Assembly (NCBI GenBank): GCA_006844635.1
Contig: SPJO01000162.1
Location: forward strand, 1 to 20,532
Reading direction: 5' to 3'
Source: Methylophilaceae bacterium
GTDB taxonomy: Bacteria > Pseudomonadota > Gammaproteobacteria > Burkholderiales > Methylophilaceae
DNA length: 20,532 nt
Positions 1 to 8,117 of this stretch are shown piece by piece. The position numbers and the translations under genes were made by a program. Below the pieces are notes generated by a model. The model did no database searches and had not been told where the DNA came from. It saw only the letters and a list, made by a program, of their open reading frames with translations. Every line of letters starts with the position of its first letter. Positions within the stretch are counted from its first letter, which is position 1.

Positions 1-968
1 GTGGTGGATTTTTCCGTATGAGTGACAACGGCGCGATTACGTATACACGTAACGGCCAGTTCCAAATGGATAACCAAGGATTTATTGTTAACGCTAATAA
101 CAACCGTTTAACAGGCTATAGCGCGACCAATGGCGTGTTATCAACTGGCTCTCCATCAGAAATTAATATTAATACCGCTGACCTTGCGCCTGTCGCAACA
201 GCCGACATCTCAGCAACGCTGAACTTAGACTCAACCAACACAACTTTGACTGCGGCTGGCTTTGATCCGACAGATCCAACAACCTATCACAACTCTACTG
301 CATTAACGGTTTACGATAGCCTAGGTAATGAACATGCATTGCAAAGTTATTTTGTTAAAACGAATGCTGGCGAGTGGAATGTATTTAACACAGTTGATGG
401 CGTTTCTACCACAACATTACCCGCGTCAACATCAGTCATGACATTTAACGGGACAGGCACAGCGCCAACAACAGTGCCTGCGGCACCAACGATTAGCTTT
501 ACACCAACCACGGGGGCAACTGGTCCTCAAGTGATGACGTTAGACTATTCAAATAGCACGCAGTTTGGTGCTGACTTTAGTGTGACAACACCTTCACAAG
601 ATGGCTATGCATCAGGTACGTTAGCAGGCTTTAACATTGCGAGAGACGGTCAAATCATTGGTCGTTATACCAATGGTCAATCACAAACATTAGGTCAAGT
701 AGCCTTAGCTAACTTTACTAATCCAAATGGCTTACAACAGCTTGGTAATAATGCTTGGTCAGAAAGTGCTGACTCAGGCCCAGCCGTCGTCGGCGCACCA
801 ACATCTGGTGGCTTAGGCGTCTTGCAATCATCTGCTGTTGAGGATTCCAATTCAGATTTAACTGCTGAGTTGGTCAATATGATTACGGCGCAACGTGTTT
901 ATCAAGCTAATGCGCAAACGATTAAAACGCAAGATCAGGTTTTACAAACCTTGGTGAACTTACGTTAA
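1..968 (+). CDS. flgE: Flagellar hook protein FlgE, 5' end cut by window edge
   Basis: FlgE forms the hook, the flexible joint between rod and filament outside the cell. The reading frame is open from position 3 (Gly-Gly-Phe-Phe-Arg before the Met at 18), and this GGFFRMSDNGAITYTRNG stretch is the conserved interior of FlgE/FlgG-family proteins. The Met at 18 is therefore internal, not the start, and the gene continues to the left. The middle is rich in Thr, Ser, Asn and Ala with no Cys, typical of the exposed hook domains. The C-terminus (SNSDLTAELVNMITAQRVYQ, then a TQDQVLQTLVNLR ending) is the conserved FlgE terminal helix that packs in the axial core. It heads a plus-strand series with flgF 37 bases downstream. 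Identification is firm from the C-terminal signature plus position before flgF. Confidence 0.95.
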   Translation, partial: GGFFRMSDNGAITYTRNGQFQMDNQGFIVNANNNRLTGYSATNGVLSTGSPSEININTADLAPVATADISATLNLDSTNTTLTAAGFDPTDPTTYHNSTALTVYDSLGNEHALQSYFVKTNAGEWNVFNTVDGVSTTTLPASTSVMTFNGTGTAPTTVPAAPTISFTPTTGATGPQVMTLDYSNSTQFGADFSVTTPSQDGYASGTLAGFNIARDGQIIGRYTNGQSQTLGQVALANFTNPNGLQQLGNNAWSESADSGPAVVGAPTSGGLGVLQSSAVEDSNSDLTAELVNMITAQRVYQANAQTIKTQDQVLQTLVNLR

Positions 969-1005
969 TCGTTTCAGCTTTTAACGACTAGATAGGGAAA
1001 ACGCT

Positions 1006-1749
1006 ATGGATCGCTTAATTTATACCGCTATGACAGGGGCAAAACATATCCTTGAGCAACAGGCGACTAATTCACACAACTTAGCCAATGCAACATCAAC
1101 AGGCTTTAAAGCGCAAGTGGATTCATTTAGAGCTGTCCCTGTCGTCAGCGAAGGCTTACCAACCCGTGCTTTTGTGATTGATTCTACGGTTGGCGCTGAC
1201 TTTAACCCAGGTCCTATTCAGAGCACTGGTCGTACTTTAGATGTGGCCGTACAAGGTGAGGGTTGGTTAACGGTACAACGTGGTGATGGCACTGAAGGTT
1301 TCACGCGTAATGGTGCATTGAAACTCAATGAAAACGGTGTGCTGCAAACAGCAGGTGGACAAAACATCATGGGAGATGGCGGCCCAATTAGTATTCCGCC
1401 AGATGTGGCCATTACGATTGCCAAAGACGGTACGATTTCTAGCGTTAATAACGGCTCACAGCCTGGCCCTTCCAATATTTTAGGCCGCTTAAAGCTGGTC
1501 AACCCTAATGAAGCTAGTTTAGAACGCAAACCTGATGGTTTATTTGGGATGCGTGACAACAGCCAAGTGGAAGCCGATGCGAGTGTTAGCGTTGTCAGTG
1601 GCGCTTTGGAAGGCAGTAATGTCAACGTGGTGGATGCCATGGTCAACATGATTAGCCTTGCTAGACAGTTTGAAACACAAATGAAATTGATGCAGACAGC
1701 TGAGAATAACGCTAATAAAGCCAGTCAGCTCTTCAATTTAAGTGTGTAG
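1006..1749 (+). CDS. flgF: Flagellar basal-body rod protein FlgF
   Basis: FlgF is a proximal rod subunit that crosses the periplasm below the distal rod. The 247-residue length is normal for the family. The N-terminus (MDRLIYTAMTGAKHILEQQ, then NSHNLANATSTGFKA) is the flagellar axial N-terminal helix in its FlgF form; residues about 80-110 carry the conserved VAVQGEGWLTVQ and FTRNGALKL core. The C-terminus (EGSNVNVVDAMVNMISLARQFETQMK) is the matching C-terminal helix. An AGGGA element lies about 10 bases before the ATG. It follows flgE and precedes flgG with a 68-base gap in which I see no convincing promoter, so cotranscription with its neighbours is likely. Like other rod proteins it has no cleavable signal and would be exported by the flagellar type III apparatus. 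Confidence 0.96.
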   Translation: MDRLIYTAMTGAKHILEQQATNSHNLANATSTGFKAQVDSFRAVPVVSEGLPTRAFVIDSTVGADFNPGPIQSTGRTLDVAVQGEGWLTVQRGDGTEGFTRNGALKLNENGVLQTAGGQNIMGDGGPISIPPDVAITIAKDGTISSVNNGSQPGPSNILGRLKLVNPNEASLERKPDGLFGMRDNSQVEADASVSVVSGALEGSNVNVVDAMVNMISLARQFETQMKLMQTAENNANKASQLFNLSV

Positions 1750-1817
1750 GTAATGCGTTAGCATGAACCTTAACGATATTAACGGCTGAGATTAGCCAAA
1801 CTTGAGAGGGCAAACAA

Positions 1818-2600
1818 ATGATTCGCTCATTATGGATTTCTAAAACAGGCTTAGATGCACAACAAAGGCAAATGGATGTAATTTCTAACAACCTTGCTAA
1901 TGTTAGTACCAATGGCTTTAAAAAGACACGTGCGGTGTTTGAAGACTTGCTCTATCAAAACATTCGCCAACCAGGTGCACAATCCTCTCAACAAACACAA
2001 CTCCCTTCTGGTTTACAGTTGGGTACTGGCGTGCGTTCTGTTGCGACAGAACGTAACTTTACCCAAGGTAACTTACAAGAGACTGGCAATAGCAAAGATG
2101 TTGCCATTCAAGGTGAAGGTTTCTTCCAAGTATTAATGCCTGACGGTGCAACAGCTTATACCCGCGATGGTTCTTTCCAAGTGGACAATCAAGGGCAACT
2201 CGTCACGGCAAGTGGTTATGCTGTACAGCCTTCTATTACGATTCCTGCGGATGCAACTAGCTTTACAGTGGGCCGTGATGGCACGGTATCCATTACACAA
2301 GCAGGTTCTGCCACAGCAACACAAGTTGGCGCATTACAGCTGTCTACCTTTATTAATCCAGCAGGCTTAATGGCAAAAGGTGAAAACTTATATGTAGAAA
2401 GCTCTGCTTCTGGCAGTGCAAATACCAACACACCTGGCACGAATGGTTCAGGCACTTTGTCACAAGGCTTTGTAGAAACGTCTAACGTCAATGTGGTTGA
2501 AGAGTTAGTAAATATGATTCAAACCCAACGTGCCTATGAGATTAATAGTAAATCAATTACAACATCCGACCAGATGTTACAAAAACTATCACAAATGTAG
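1818..2600 (+). CDS. flgG: Flagellar distal rod protein FlgG
   Basis: FlgG builds the distal rod, the drive shaft passing through the P and L rings. The protein is 260 residues, the standard size. The N-terminus ([20 protein letters not shown], then [14 protein letters not shown]) and C-terminus ([26 protein letters not shown] in two parts, ending [10 protein letters not shown]) are the two axial helices. Residues about 51-68 ([17 protein letters not shown]) form the FlgG-specific insertion that stiffens the rod and distinguishes it from hook protein, which makes the call specific. [11 protein letters not shown] and [14 protein letters not shown] are core motifs. A GAGAGGG Shine-Dalgarno sequence lies about 8 bases upstream of the ATG. 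flgH begins 16 bases after its stop. Confidence 0.97.
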   Translation: MIRSLWISKTGLDAQQRQMDVISNNLANVSTNGFKKTRAVFEDLLYQNIRQPGAQSSQQTQLPSGLQLGTGVRSVATERNFTQGNLQETGNSKDVAIQGEGFFQVLMPDGATAYTRDGSFQVDNQGQLVTASGYAVQPSITIPADATSFTVGRDGTVSITQAGSATATQVGALQLSTFINPAGLMAKGENLYVESSASGSANTNTPGTNGSGTLSQGFVETSNVNVVEELVNMIQTQRAYEINSKSITTSDQMLQKLSQM

Positions 2601-2616
2601 ATTGGCTAAGTTAACG

Positions 2617-3318
2617 ATGTATATCAACAAAAATATTGGCTCTTTATCATGCAAAGTAAAATGCTTTGCATGGCTTTGCCTTATTTGCTTATTAAACGCC
2701 TGCTCAGTGACACCGAGCACAATCGTACAATCGCCAACTACTGCAAAACCAGTTGCACCAAAGAGTAATACGGCAACGAGTGGCGCTATTTATAGTGCAT
2801 CTTCTCATCGTGCTTTATTTGAAGATAGGCGTGCACGATTAGTGGGCGATATCTTAACGATTAATATCATTGAAAATACTACAGCAAACAAATCAAACAG
2901 CAGCTCCTCTAGTAAAGACGGTTCTGTCAGTGCTTCAGCTGCCGTACCAACTGGTTTACCGATTGATTTCATCAAAGAAGCGATTAGCGTAACAGCAGAT
3001 TCAGAAGTCGATCATTCTGATAGTGCTGATGATAACGCGAGCAATAACTTTAACGGCAACATCACTGTCACGGTGACGGAGGTCCTAGCAAATGGCAACC
3101 TATCTGTGAGTGGTGAAAAGCAAATTGCATTAGATAAAGGCACAGAATTTGTTCGTTTTTCAGGAGTCGTTAACCCAGATGATGTCGCCGCAGGCAATAT
3201 CGTGACATCCACTAAAGTTGCGGATGCGCGTATTGAATACCGTACGAATAGTAAGTTGGATACAGCTCAAATAGCTTCTATTCTGACCCGTTTCTTCTTG
3301 AGCTTTAGCCCAATATAA
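2617..3318 (+). CDS. flgH: Flagellar L-ring lipoprotein FlgH
   Basis: FlgH forms the L ring, a bushing for the rod in the outer membrane. The frame is open further upstream (a Met at 2530 lies inside flgG), but the ATG at 2617 gives a proper lipoprotein signal: a short Lys-containing N-region, a hydrophobic stretch and the lipobox LNAC with Cys29, the expected lipidation site. From this start the protein is 233 residues, close to the usual 230 or so. Diagnostic internal segments are ALFEDRRARLVGDILTI, NIIENTTANKSN and GNLSVSGEKQIALDKGTEFV, with a C-terminus ending LTRFFLSFSPI. The ribosome binding site is weak, suggesting coupling to flgG, whose stop is 16 bases away. flgI starts 17 bases downstream. 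An 8-base inverted repeat lies in the signal-peptide coding region (listed separately). Confidence 0.95.
   Translation: MYINKNIGSLSCKVKCFAWLCLICLLNACSVTPSTIVQSPTTAKPVAPKSNTATSGAIYSASSHRALFEDRRARLVGDILTINIIENTTANKSNSSSSSKDGSVSASAAVPTGLPIDFIKEAISVTADSEVDHSDSADDNASNNFNGNITVTVTEVLANGNLSVSGEKQIALDKGTEFVRFSGVVNPDDVAAGNIVTSTKVADARIEYRTNSKLDTAQIASILTRFFLSFSPI
2649..2671 (+). repeat. Inverted repeat in the flgH signal-peptide region
   Basis: ATGCAAAG, a 7-base spacer and CTTTGCAT form a perfect 8-base-pair inverted repeat that begins 32 bases after the flgH ATG. In mRNA it could fold into a hairpin near the translation start. Function is unknown and chance is possible, since it codes for ordinary signal-peptide residues. 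Confidence 0.5.
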
Positions 3319-3335
3319 AGAAGGTTGAATTTAAT

Positions 3336-4487
3336 ATGCTCAATAATATGAACACTAATTTCTCAAGCCACTGGAAAAAGTTTGTTTTGATCCTTTTGCT
3401 GGATATCGCTTTGTTTATTTCCAGCTTATCATTCAGCCATGTGGCTCATGCTGACCGTATTAAAGATTTAGCAACGATTCAAGGGGTGCGTAGCAATCAG
3501 CTAGTTGGCTACGGTATCGTGGTTGGTCTTGATGGTACCGGTGACCAAACGACACAAACACCTTTTACCGTCCAAAGCATGTTGAGCATGATGAAACAAT
3601 TGGGCGTTAACCTGCCAGAAGGTACCAAGCTGCAACTTAAAAACGTAGCGGCTGTACTGCTAACGAGCTCGCTACCGCCATTTGCACAACCAGGGCAAAC
3701 ACTAGACGTGACTGTGTCATCTATCGGCAATGCGAAAAGTTTACGTGGCGGCACATTAGTCATGACACCATTAAAAGGTGCGGACGGCCAAACTTATGCT
3801 ATCGCGCAAGGTAATCTAGTGGTCGGTGGTGTTGGGGCTTCAGCCAATGGCAGCACAGCTCAAGTAAACCACTTAAGTGTTGGTCGAATTTCTAACGGCG
3901 CTACGGTAGAGCGTGCATTGCCTAGCGATATTAATATTGCTAATACCGTTACACTGGAGTTAAAAGAAACAGACTTTTCTACCGCCAGTTTAATGACGGA
4001 TACAATTAATCGATTTTTTGGCGCAGCAACTGCTCAAGCACTTAATGGTCGCGTGATTCAAGTCAGTCCACCTGCTGGCAAAAGTCGTATCGCTTTCTTA
4101 GCTGAACTGGAGTCTATTAATATGGCACCAGCAAAAGCCAATGCCAAAATCATTCTTAATGCTCGGACAGGTTCTGTGGTGATGAACCAAGCAGTACGCT
4201 TAGAAAGCTGCGCGATTTCACATGGTAATTTATCAGTAGTCATCAGCTCTTCACCTGTGATTAGCCAGCCACAACCGTTCTCCTCTGGAGAAACTGTCGT
4301 TGCTGAAATATCACAAATCGAGATTAATAAAGAGCCTGGCAAGATCGTACCCATCCCTGCTGGTGCATCCTTATCCGATGTAGTGAAAGCACTGAATGCC
4401 ATTGGCACAACACCACAAGATTTACTTGCTATCTTACAAGCCATGAAAGCAGCTGGTTCATTACGAGCTGACCTAGAGGTCATTTAA
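3336..4487 (+). CDS. flgI: Flagellar P-ring protein FlgI
   Basis: FlgI is exported by Sec to the periplasm and assembles into the P ring around the rod at the peptidoglycan layer. The 383-residue product starts with a long signal peptide: positively charged around Lys14-Lys15, hydrophobic to about residue 34, and a likely cleavage after Ala-His-Ala39, leaving a mature N-terminus DRIKDLATIQGVRSNQLVGYG (in two parts), which is the family hallmark. Further signatures are GLDGTGDQT, the ALLTSSLPPFA-like segment and a C-terminal LNAIGTTPQDLLAILQAMK. An AAGAAGG Shine-Dalgarno sequence lies about 11 bases before ATG 3336; a second in-frame ATG at 3348 is a possible alternative and would only shorten the signal peptide. 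It sits between flgH and flgJ with a 2-base gap to flgJ, so translation of the two is probably coupled. Confidence 0.97.
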   Translation: MLNNMNTNFSSHWKKFVLILLLDIALFISSLSFSHVAHADRIKDLATIQGVRSNQLVGYGIVVGLDGTGDQTTQTPFTVQSMLSMMKQLGVNLPEGTKLQLKNVAAVLLTSSLPPFAQPGQTLDVTVSSIGNAKSLRGGTLVMTPLKGADGQTYAIAQGNLVVGGVGASANGSTAQVNHLSVGRISNGATVERALPSDINIANTVTLELKETDFSTASLMTDTINRFFGAATAQALNGRVIQVSPPAGKSRIAFLAELESINMAPAKANAKIILNARTGSVVMNQAVRLESCAISHGNLSVVISSSPVISQPQPFSSGETVVAEISQIEINKEPGKIVPIPAGASLSDVVKALNAIGTTPQDLLAILQAMKAAGSLRADLEVI

Positions 4488-4489
4488 TC

Positions 4490-5440
4490 ATGATTGACTC
4501 TACTGAACTTTCTAGCAAACTCGCTTTTGATGCGAATAGTCTGAATAACCTCAAACGATCTGCACAAGATAATTCACCAGAAGCGGTTAAGGAAGTAGCT
4601 AAGCAGTTTGAAGCAGTGTTTATTAATATGGTGATGAAAAGTATGCGCGCTGCTTCGCCGCAAGATAGCCCATTTGAGAATGAGCAAAGCCGTACGTTTA
4701 CGGCGATGCTCGACCAGCAGTTGAGTAATAATTTAGCCTCAAAAGGCTTGGGCTTAGCAGACATATTGACACGCCAACTAACCAAAGTGGCAAATAGCGC
4801 AACCAGTGCAATGGAGCAAGCCGTGTCTGGCGATGATTGGGTAAAACCGGAAGATGTGAAAATGAATCCACATATGCCGACATTATTACAATCAACCTAT
4901 GCCAATATCGAAGCACGGAAACCCAGTGCACCTGTAGCAACACCCGTTCAGACGCCACTTGAAAAACCCGCTGGCTTAACTGGCAAAACCGCTGCGTTCC
5001 ATGATCGCATGGCGCAACATGCTGTCAAAGCTAGTCAGGAAACAGGGATGCCCGCCAATTATATGTTAGGGCAAGCTGCATTAGAAACTGGCTGGGGTAA
5101 ACGTGAGATTAAAGCAGCGAATGGTGCACCAAGTTACAACTTGTTTGGCATTAAAGCGACTGGCGGTTGGAAAGGTAAAGTCGCAGAAACGGTCACGACC
5201 GAATATATCGATGGCGTGAAACAAAAACGCGTGGAGAAATTCCGTGCATATGACAGCTATGCAGATTCCTTCAAGGACTTTGCCAACCTGATTCAAAACA
5301 ACCCGCGCTATAAAGCGGTAATGGAAAATGTAAGTAGTATTTCTGGTTATGCACGTGCCCTGCAAAATGCAGGTTATGCCACGGATCCTAACTATGCAAA
5401 TAAACTAGCTAGCGTGATTAACAAAGTAACCCATGGCTAA
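4490..5440 (+). CDS. flgJ: Flagellar rod cap and peptidoglycan hydrolase FlgJ
   Basis: FlgJ caps the growing rod and cuts a hole in peptidoglycan for it. It is 316 residues, the usual two-domain size. Residues about 28-100 are the rod-binding domain (AVKEVAKQFEAVFINMVMKS and the SRTFTAMLDQQLS segment). A Pro/Ala-rich linker covers about 140-165. Residues about 168-316 are a glucosaminidase/muramidase domain with the catalytic Glu199 in ALETGWGK, the SYNLFGIKA motif and FRAYDSYADSFKDFANLI. Both domains appear complete, so this is the dual-function beta/gammaproteobacterial form rather than the single-domain form found in some other groups. It begins 2 bases after the flgI stop. A 74-base gap with a sigma-28 promoter separates it from flgK, so the early rod/ring genes can be expressed apart from the late junction genes. 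Confidence 0.97.
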   Translation: MIDSTELSSKLAFDANSLNNLKRSAQDNSPEAVKEVAKQFEAVFINMVMKSMRAASPQDSPFENEQSRTFTAMLDQQLSNNLASKGLGLADILTRQLTKVANSATSAMEQAVSGDDWVKPEDVKMNPHMPTLLQSTYANIEARKPSAPVATPVQTPLEKPAGLTGKTAAFHDRMAQHAVKASQETGMPANYMLGQAALETGWGKREIKAANGAPSYNLFGIKATGGWKGKVAETVTTEYIDGVKQKRVEKFRAYDSYADSFKDFANLIQNNPRYKAVMENVSSISGYARALQNAGYATDPNYANKLASVINKVTHG

Positions 5441-5458
5441 TTTTTTACATTTAATTTT

Positions 5459-5485
5459 TAAAGTTTTTGAGCCTGTTACCGATAA
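5459..5485 (+). promoter_or_regulatory. Sigma-28 (FliA) promoter for flgKL
   Basis: TAAAGTTT (5459-5466), an 11-base spacer and ACCGATAA (5478-5485) match the enterobacterial FliA consensus TAAAGTTT-N11-GCCGATAA at 15 of 16 positions with exact spacing. It sits between flgJ and flgK, about 30 bases upstream of the flgK ATG. The position fits the known late (class 3) expression of the hook-filament junction genes. Confidence 0.88.
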
Positions 5486-5514
5486 AATATTGATGACAGC
5501 GGAAAGCGTTTATT

Positions 5515-7143
5515 ATGGGAAGTAGCGTACTTAACATTGGCAAAACTGCCTTAAATGCCGCCCAAATTGGCCTTAGCACAACAGGCCATAATATTGCGAA
5601 TGCCTCAACAGAAGGCTATTCAAGACAAGAGGTCGTACAAACAACGGCAATGGCGCAGAACTTTGGCTTTGGCTTTGTTGGTCAAGGTACCAATGTGGCA
5701 CAAATCAAACGTGCCTACAGCGAAATTCTGACACAACAAGTGAACAATGCACAAAGTAATAACAGTGCGAATAGCGCTTATGTGTCGCAGATGTCGCAAA
5801 TTGATAATATGCTAGCGGATTCCTCTACGGGTTTATCGCCTGCATTCCAGCAGTTCTTTGCCAGTGTGCAAGCACTCGCCTCGAATCCTAGTGATGCGGC
5901 AACAAGGCAAGCAACGCTTTCCTCAGCGCAATCATTAGTTAACCAGTTTTCTAGCCTCGGACAGCGCCTAGATGAACTGCGCAGTGGTGTGAATACACAA
6001 CTAACCAGTTTAACGGGCCAAGCGAGTTCATATGCTAACCAGATTGCACAGTTAAATGACACGATTAGTAAGTCGCTTGCTGTCGACAATATTAACCCGC
6101 CAAATGATTTATTAGATCAACGTGATTTATTAGTGAATAAACTGAATCAAGTGGTTAAAACCGATATTCAAGCACAGCAAGATGGTAGCTATAACGTTTT
6201 TATTGGCAACGGTATTCCACTTGTCATTGGTAATACTTCTTATCAATTACAAGCAGAAAGTTCTCCAACAGACCCATCACGTTTAGCAGTGAGTTATGGC
6301 AATGCCAGCAGCAGCACAATTCTTGGTGAGAATAGTATTGTGGGGGGCGCACTAGGCGGCTTACTACAATTTAGAAGTGGCTCATTAGACAGCATTCAAA
6401 ATCAACTCGGTCAGATAGCGACCGTATTTGCCTCAACTTTTAACGCACAACATACAGCAGGTTATGATGCCGATGGGGTTGCCGGTGGAAATTTCTTTAA
6501 TGTGCCGACACCAAGCAGTTTTGGTCATGCTAATAACAGCGGCACCGCTGCACTCACCACAACCATTAGTGATGCGACAGCGCTAACGGGTAATGATTAC
6601 AGTATTGCTTTTGATGGCACTAATTACAACATCACTAACTTAGGTGATAGTAGTGTCCAGTCATTTGGCAGTTTGCCGCAAACCGTTGATGGCTTGACGA
6701 TTAATGGCACGTTTGCCGCTGGAGACTCATTCTTAATTCAGCCAACCCGTAATAGTGCGACAGCGATTTCTATCGCAATTAATGACATTGACAAAATAGC
6801 GGCGGCCGATGCAACCGGTGGCAGCGGTAATAATGTGAATGCACAATTACTGGCTGATTTACAAACATTAGGTACGCTGAATAATAGCAGCATCAATTAT
6901 GAAAGTGCTTTTGCAAAAATTGTGAGTGAAGTTGGTAATAAAACCAATGAATTAAAAGTGACAGGTGCGGCGGCTGAAGCGATGTTAGAACAAACACTTG
7001 CTGCACAACAGTCGCAAGTCGGTGTTAACCTCGACGAAGAAGCAGCCAACCTTTTACGCTATCAACAGGCTTACCAGGCTGCTGGTAAGGTCATGCAAAT
7101 AGCCAGTTCATTATTCGATACGCTGCTGACAATTGGTCGATAG
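5515..7143 (+). CDS. flgK: Hook-filament junction protein 1, FlgK (HAP1)
   Basis: FlgK is the first of two adaptor proteins that join the hook to the filament. The 542-residue product has the FlgK N-terminal signature (LNIGKTALNAAQIGLSTTGH, then NIANASTEGYSRQEV) and the C-terminal helix GVNLDEEAANLLRYQQAYQA followed by AGKVMQIASSLFDTLL. The segment NDLLDQRDLLVNKLNQVV near residues 197-215 is characteristic of FlgK. The centre is Ser/Thr/Asn/Gly-rich and variable, as expected for surface-exposed domains, and there is no Cys. The start ATG at 5515 lies about 30 bases after the sigma-28 promoter and is preceded by a GCGGAAAG purine stretch. flgL follows after 9 bases, forming a flgKL unit. Confidence 0.97.
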   Translation: MGSSVLNIGKTALNAAQIGLSTTGHNIANASTEGYSRQEVVQTTAMAQNFGFGFVGQGTNVAQIKRAYSEILTQQVNNAQSNNSANSAYVSQMSQIDNMLADSSTGLSPAFQQFFASVQALASNPSDAATRQATLSSAQSLVNQFSSLGQRLDELRSGVNTQLTSLTGQASSYANQIAQLNDTISKSLAVDNINPPNDLLDQRDLLVNKLNQVVKTDIQAQQDGSYNVFIGNGIPLVIGNTSYQLQAESSPTDPSRLAVSYGNASSSTILGENSIVGGALGGLLQFRSGSLDSIQNQLGQIATVFASTFNAQHTAGYDADGVAGGNFFNVPTPSSFGHANNSGTAALTTTISDATALTGNDYSIAFDGTNYNITNLGDSSVQSFGSLPQTVDGLTINGTFAAGDSFLIQPTRNSATAISIAINDIDKIAAADATGGSGNNVNAQLLADLQTLGTLNNSSINYESAFAKIVSEVGNKTNELKVTGAAAEAMLEQTLAAQQSQVGVNLDEEAANLLRYQQAYQAAGKVMQIASSLFDTLLTIGR

Positions 7144-7152
7144 GATAAGATT

Positions 7153-8058
7153 ATGCGGATAAGCACAAACACTTTATATCAAACAGCTATTTCTAAAATT
7201 AGTGAGTTGCAAGCTGAGCAATCAAAAATACAGCAACAAATCGCGAGTGAGAAACGTGTTTTAACACCTTCTGATGACCCGATTGCTGCCTCTCGCGTAT
7301 TAAGCATCTCGAGTTCTGAAAGTCAGAATGCGCAATTTGCACGTAATCGACAAATAGCAGAAACACACTTAACTGGGTTAGATACTTCATTGGGTAGCAT
7401 TACAGAGCTACTCACCAGCACACGTACAACATTAGTTGGCAATGCAGGCACAATTACTGCTGATCAAAGAACAGCACTCTCAACAACTCTAAAGGCTTCA
7501 TTAACAACCTTAGTTGGATTTGCTAATGGCAAGGATGCTTTTGGCAATTATACGTATGCAGGTTTCCAAAATGACGCTGCACCTTTTACGGCGACAGCGG
7601 CAGGCGCAACCTATAATGGCGATAGTAACCAGCAGTTTATCCAAATCGACAATCAACGAAAAATGCCAATCAATATTACTGGCGATAGTGTTTTTCAGGC
7701 TGGTGGAAACGATATTTTCGCCACTTATAGCGACTTAATAACTGTACTTGATAATCCAGCATCCACAGATACAGATGTGAGCAATGCTGTCGCTACAGCA
7801 ATTACGAGTATGGATAGTGCCGTTAGCACTGCGGCAACTGCAAGGTCTTTAGTCGGATCAAAACTCAACGAAATTGACGCACTGAATGAATCAGGCGATA
7901 GCCGCAGTTTACAGTATGCACAAGCCATTTCTGAATTGCAGGATTTAGACTATGCACAAGCCTTATCTGACTTATCACAGAAGAAAGTTATCCTAGAAGC
8001 GGCGCAACAATCATTTGTGCAAACGACTGGTTTGTCATTATTTAATTACATCCGTTAA
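7153..8058 (+). CDS. flgL: Hook-filament junction protein 3, FlgL (HAP3)
   Basis: FlgL is the second junction protein, on which the filament cap and flagellin assemble. It is 301 residues, normal for the family. The N-terminus (MRISTNTLYQTAISKISELQ, with QQQIASEKRVLTPSDDPIAA) is the flagellin-like domain in its FlgL form, and the C-terminus (YAQALSDLSQKKVILEAAQQ, then SFVQTTGLSLFNYIR) is the matching helix. No Cys is present. An AGGATAAG Shine-Dalgarno sequence precedes the ATG, 9 bases after flgK. It is the last recognisable gene of the plus-strand flg series; no flagellin gene follows in the window. Confidence 0.97.
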   Translation: MRISTNTLYQTAISKISELQAEQSKIQQQIASEKRVLTPSDDPIAASRVLSISSSESQNAQFARNRQIAETHLTGLDTSLGSITELLTSTRTTLVGNAGTITADQRTALSTTLKASLTTLVGFANGKDAFGNYTYAGFQNDAAPFTATAAGATYNGDSNQQFIQIDNQRKMPINITGDSVFQAGGNDIFATYSDLITVLDNPASTDTDVSNAVATAITSMDSAVSTAATARSLVGSKLNEIDALNESGDSRSLQYAQAISELQDLDYAQALSDLSQKKVILEAAQQSFVQTTGLSLFNYIR

Positions 8059-8072
8059 CCCTTCGGTTAGCG
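8053..8072 (+). terminator. Possible hairpin at the flgL stop codon
   Basis: CGTTAACC, a CTTC loop and GGTTAGCG form an 8-base-pair stem (one G-T pair) that overlaps the flgL stop codon. It is followed by no T-run, so it is a weak intrinsic terminator at best; it may instead protect the 3' end of the mRNA. Confidence 0.35.
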
Positions 8073-8117
8073 CAACATATCCGCCCATTATTCTATTATC
8101 AATCAACTGGTTAACAA

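Noticed and set aside
1218..1649. Minus-strand open frame of 143 codons opposite flgF
   Set aside because: It is antisense to a complete FlgF with conserved motifs, and has no independent signal.
2530..2616. Longer flgH frame starting inside flgG
   Set aside because: The extension overlaps the conserved FlgG C-terminus and would bury the lipoprotein signal; the ATG at 2617 gives the right length and lipobox.
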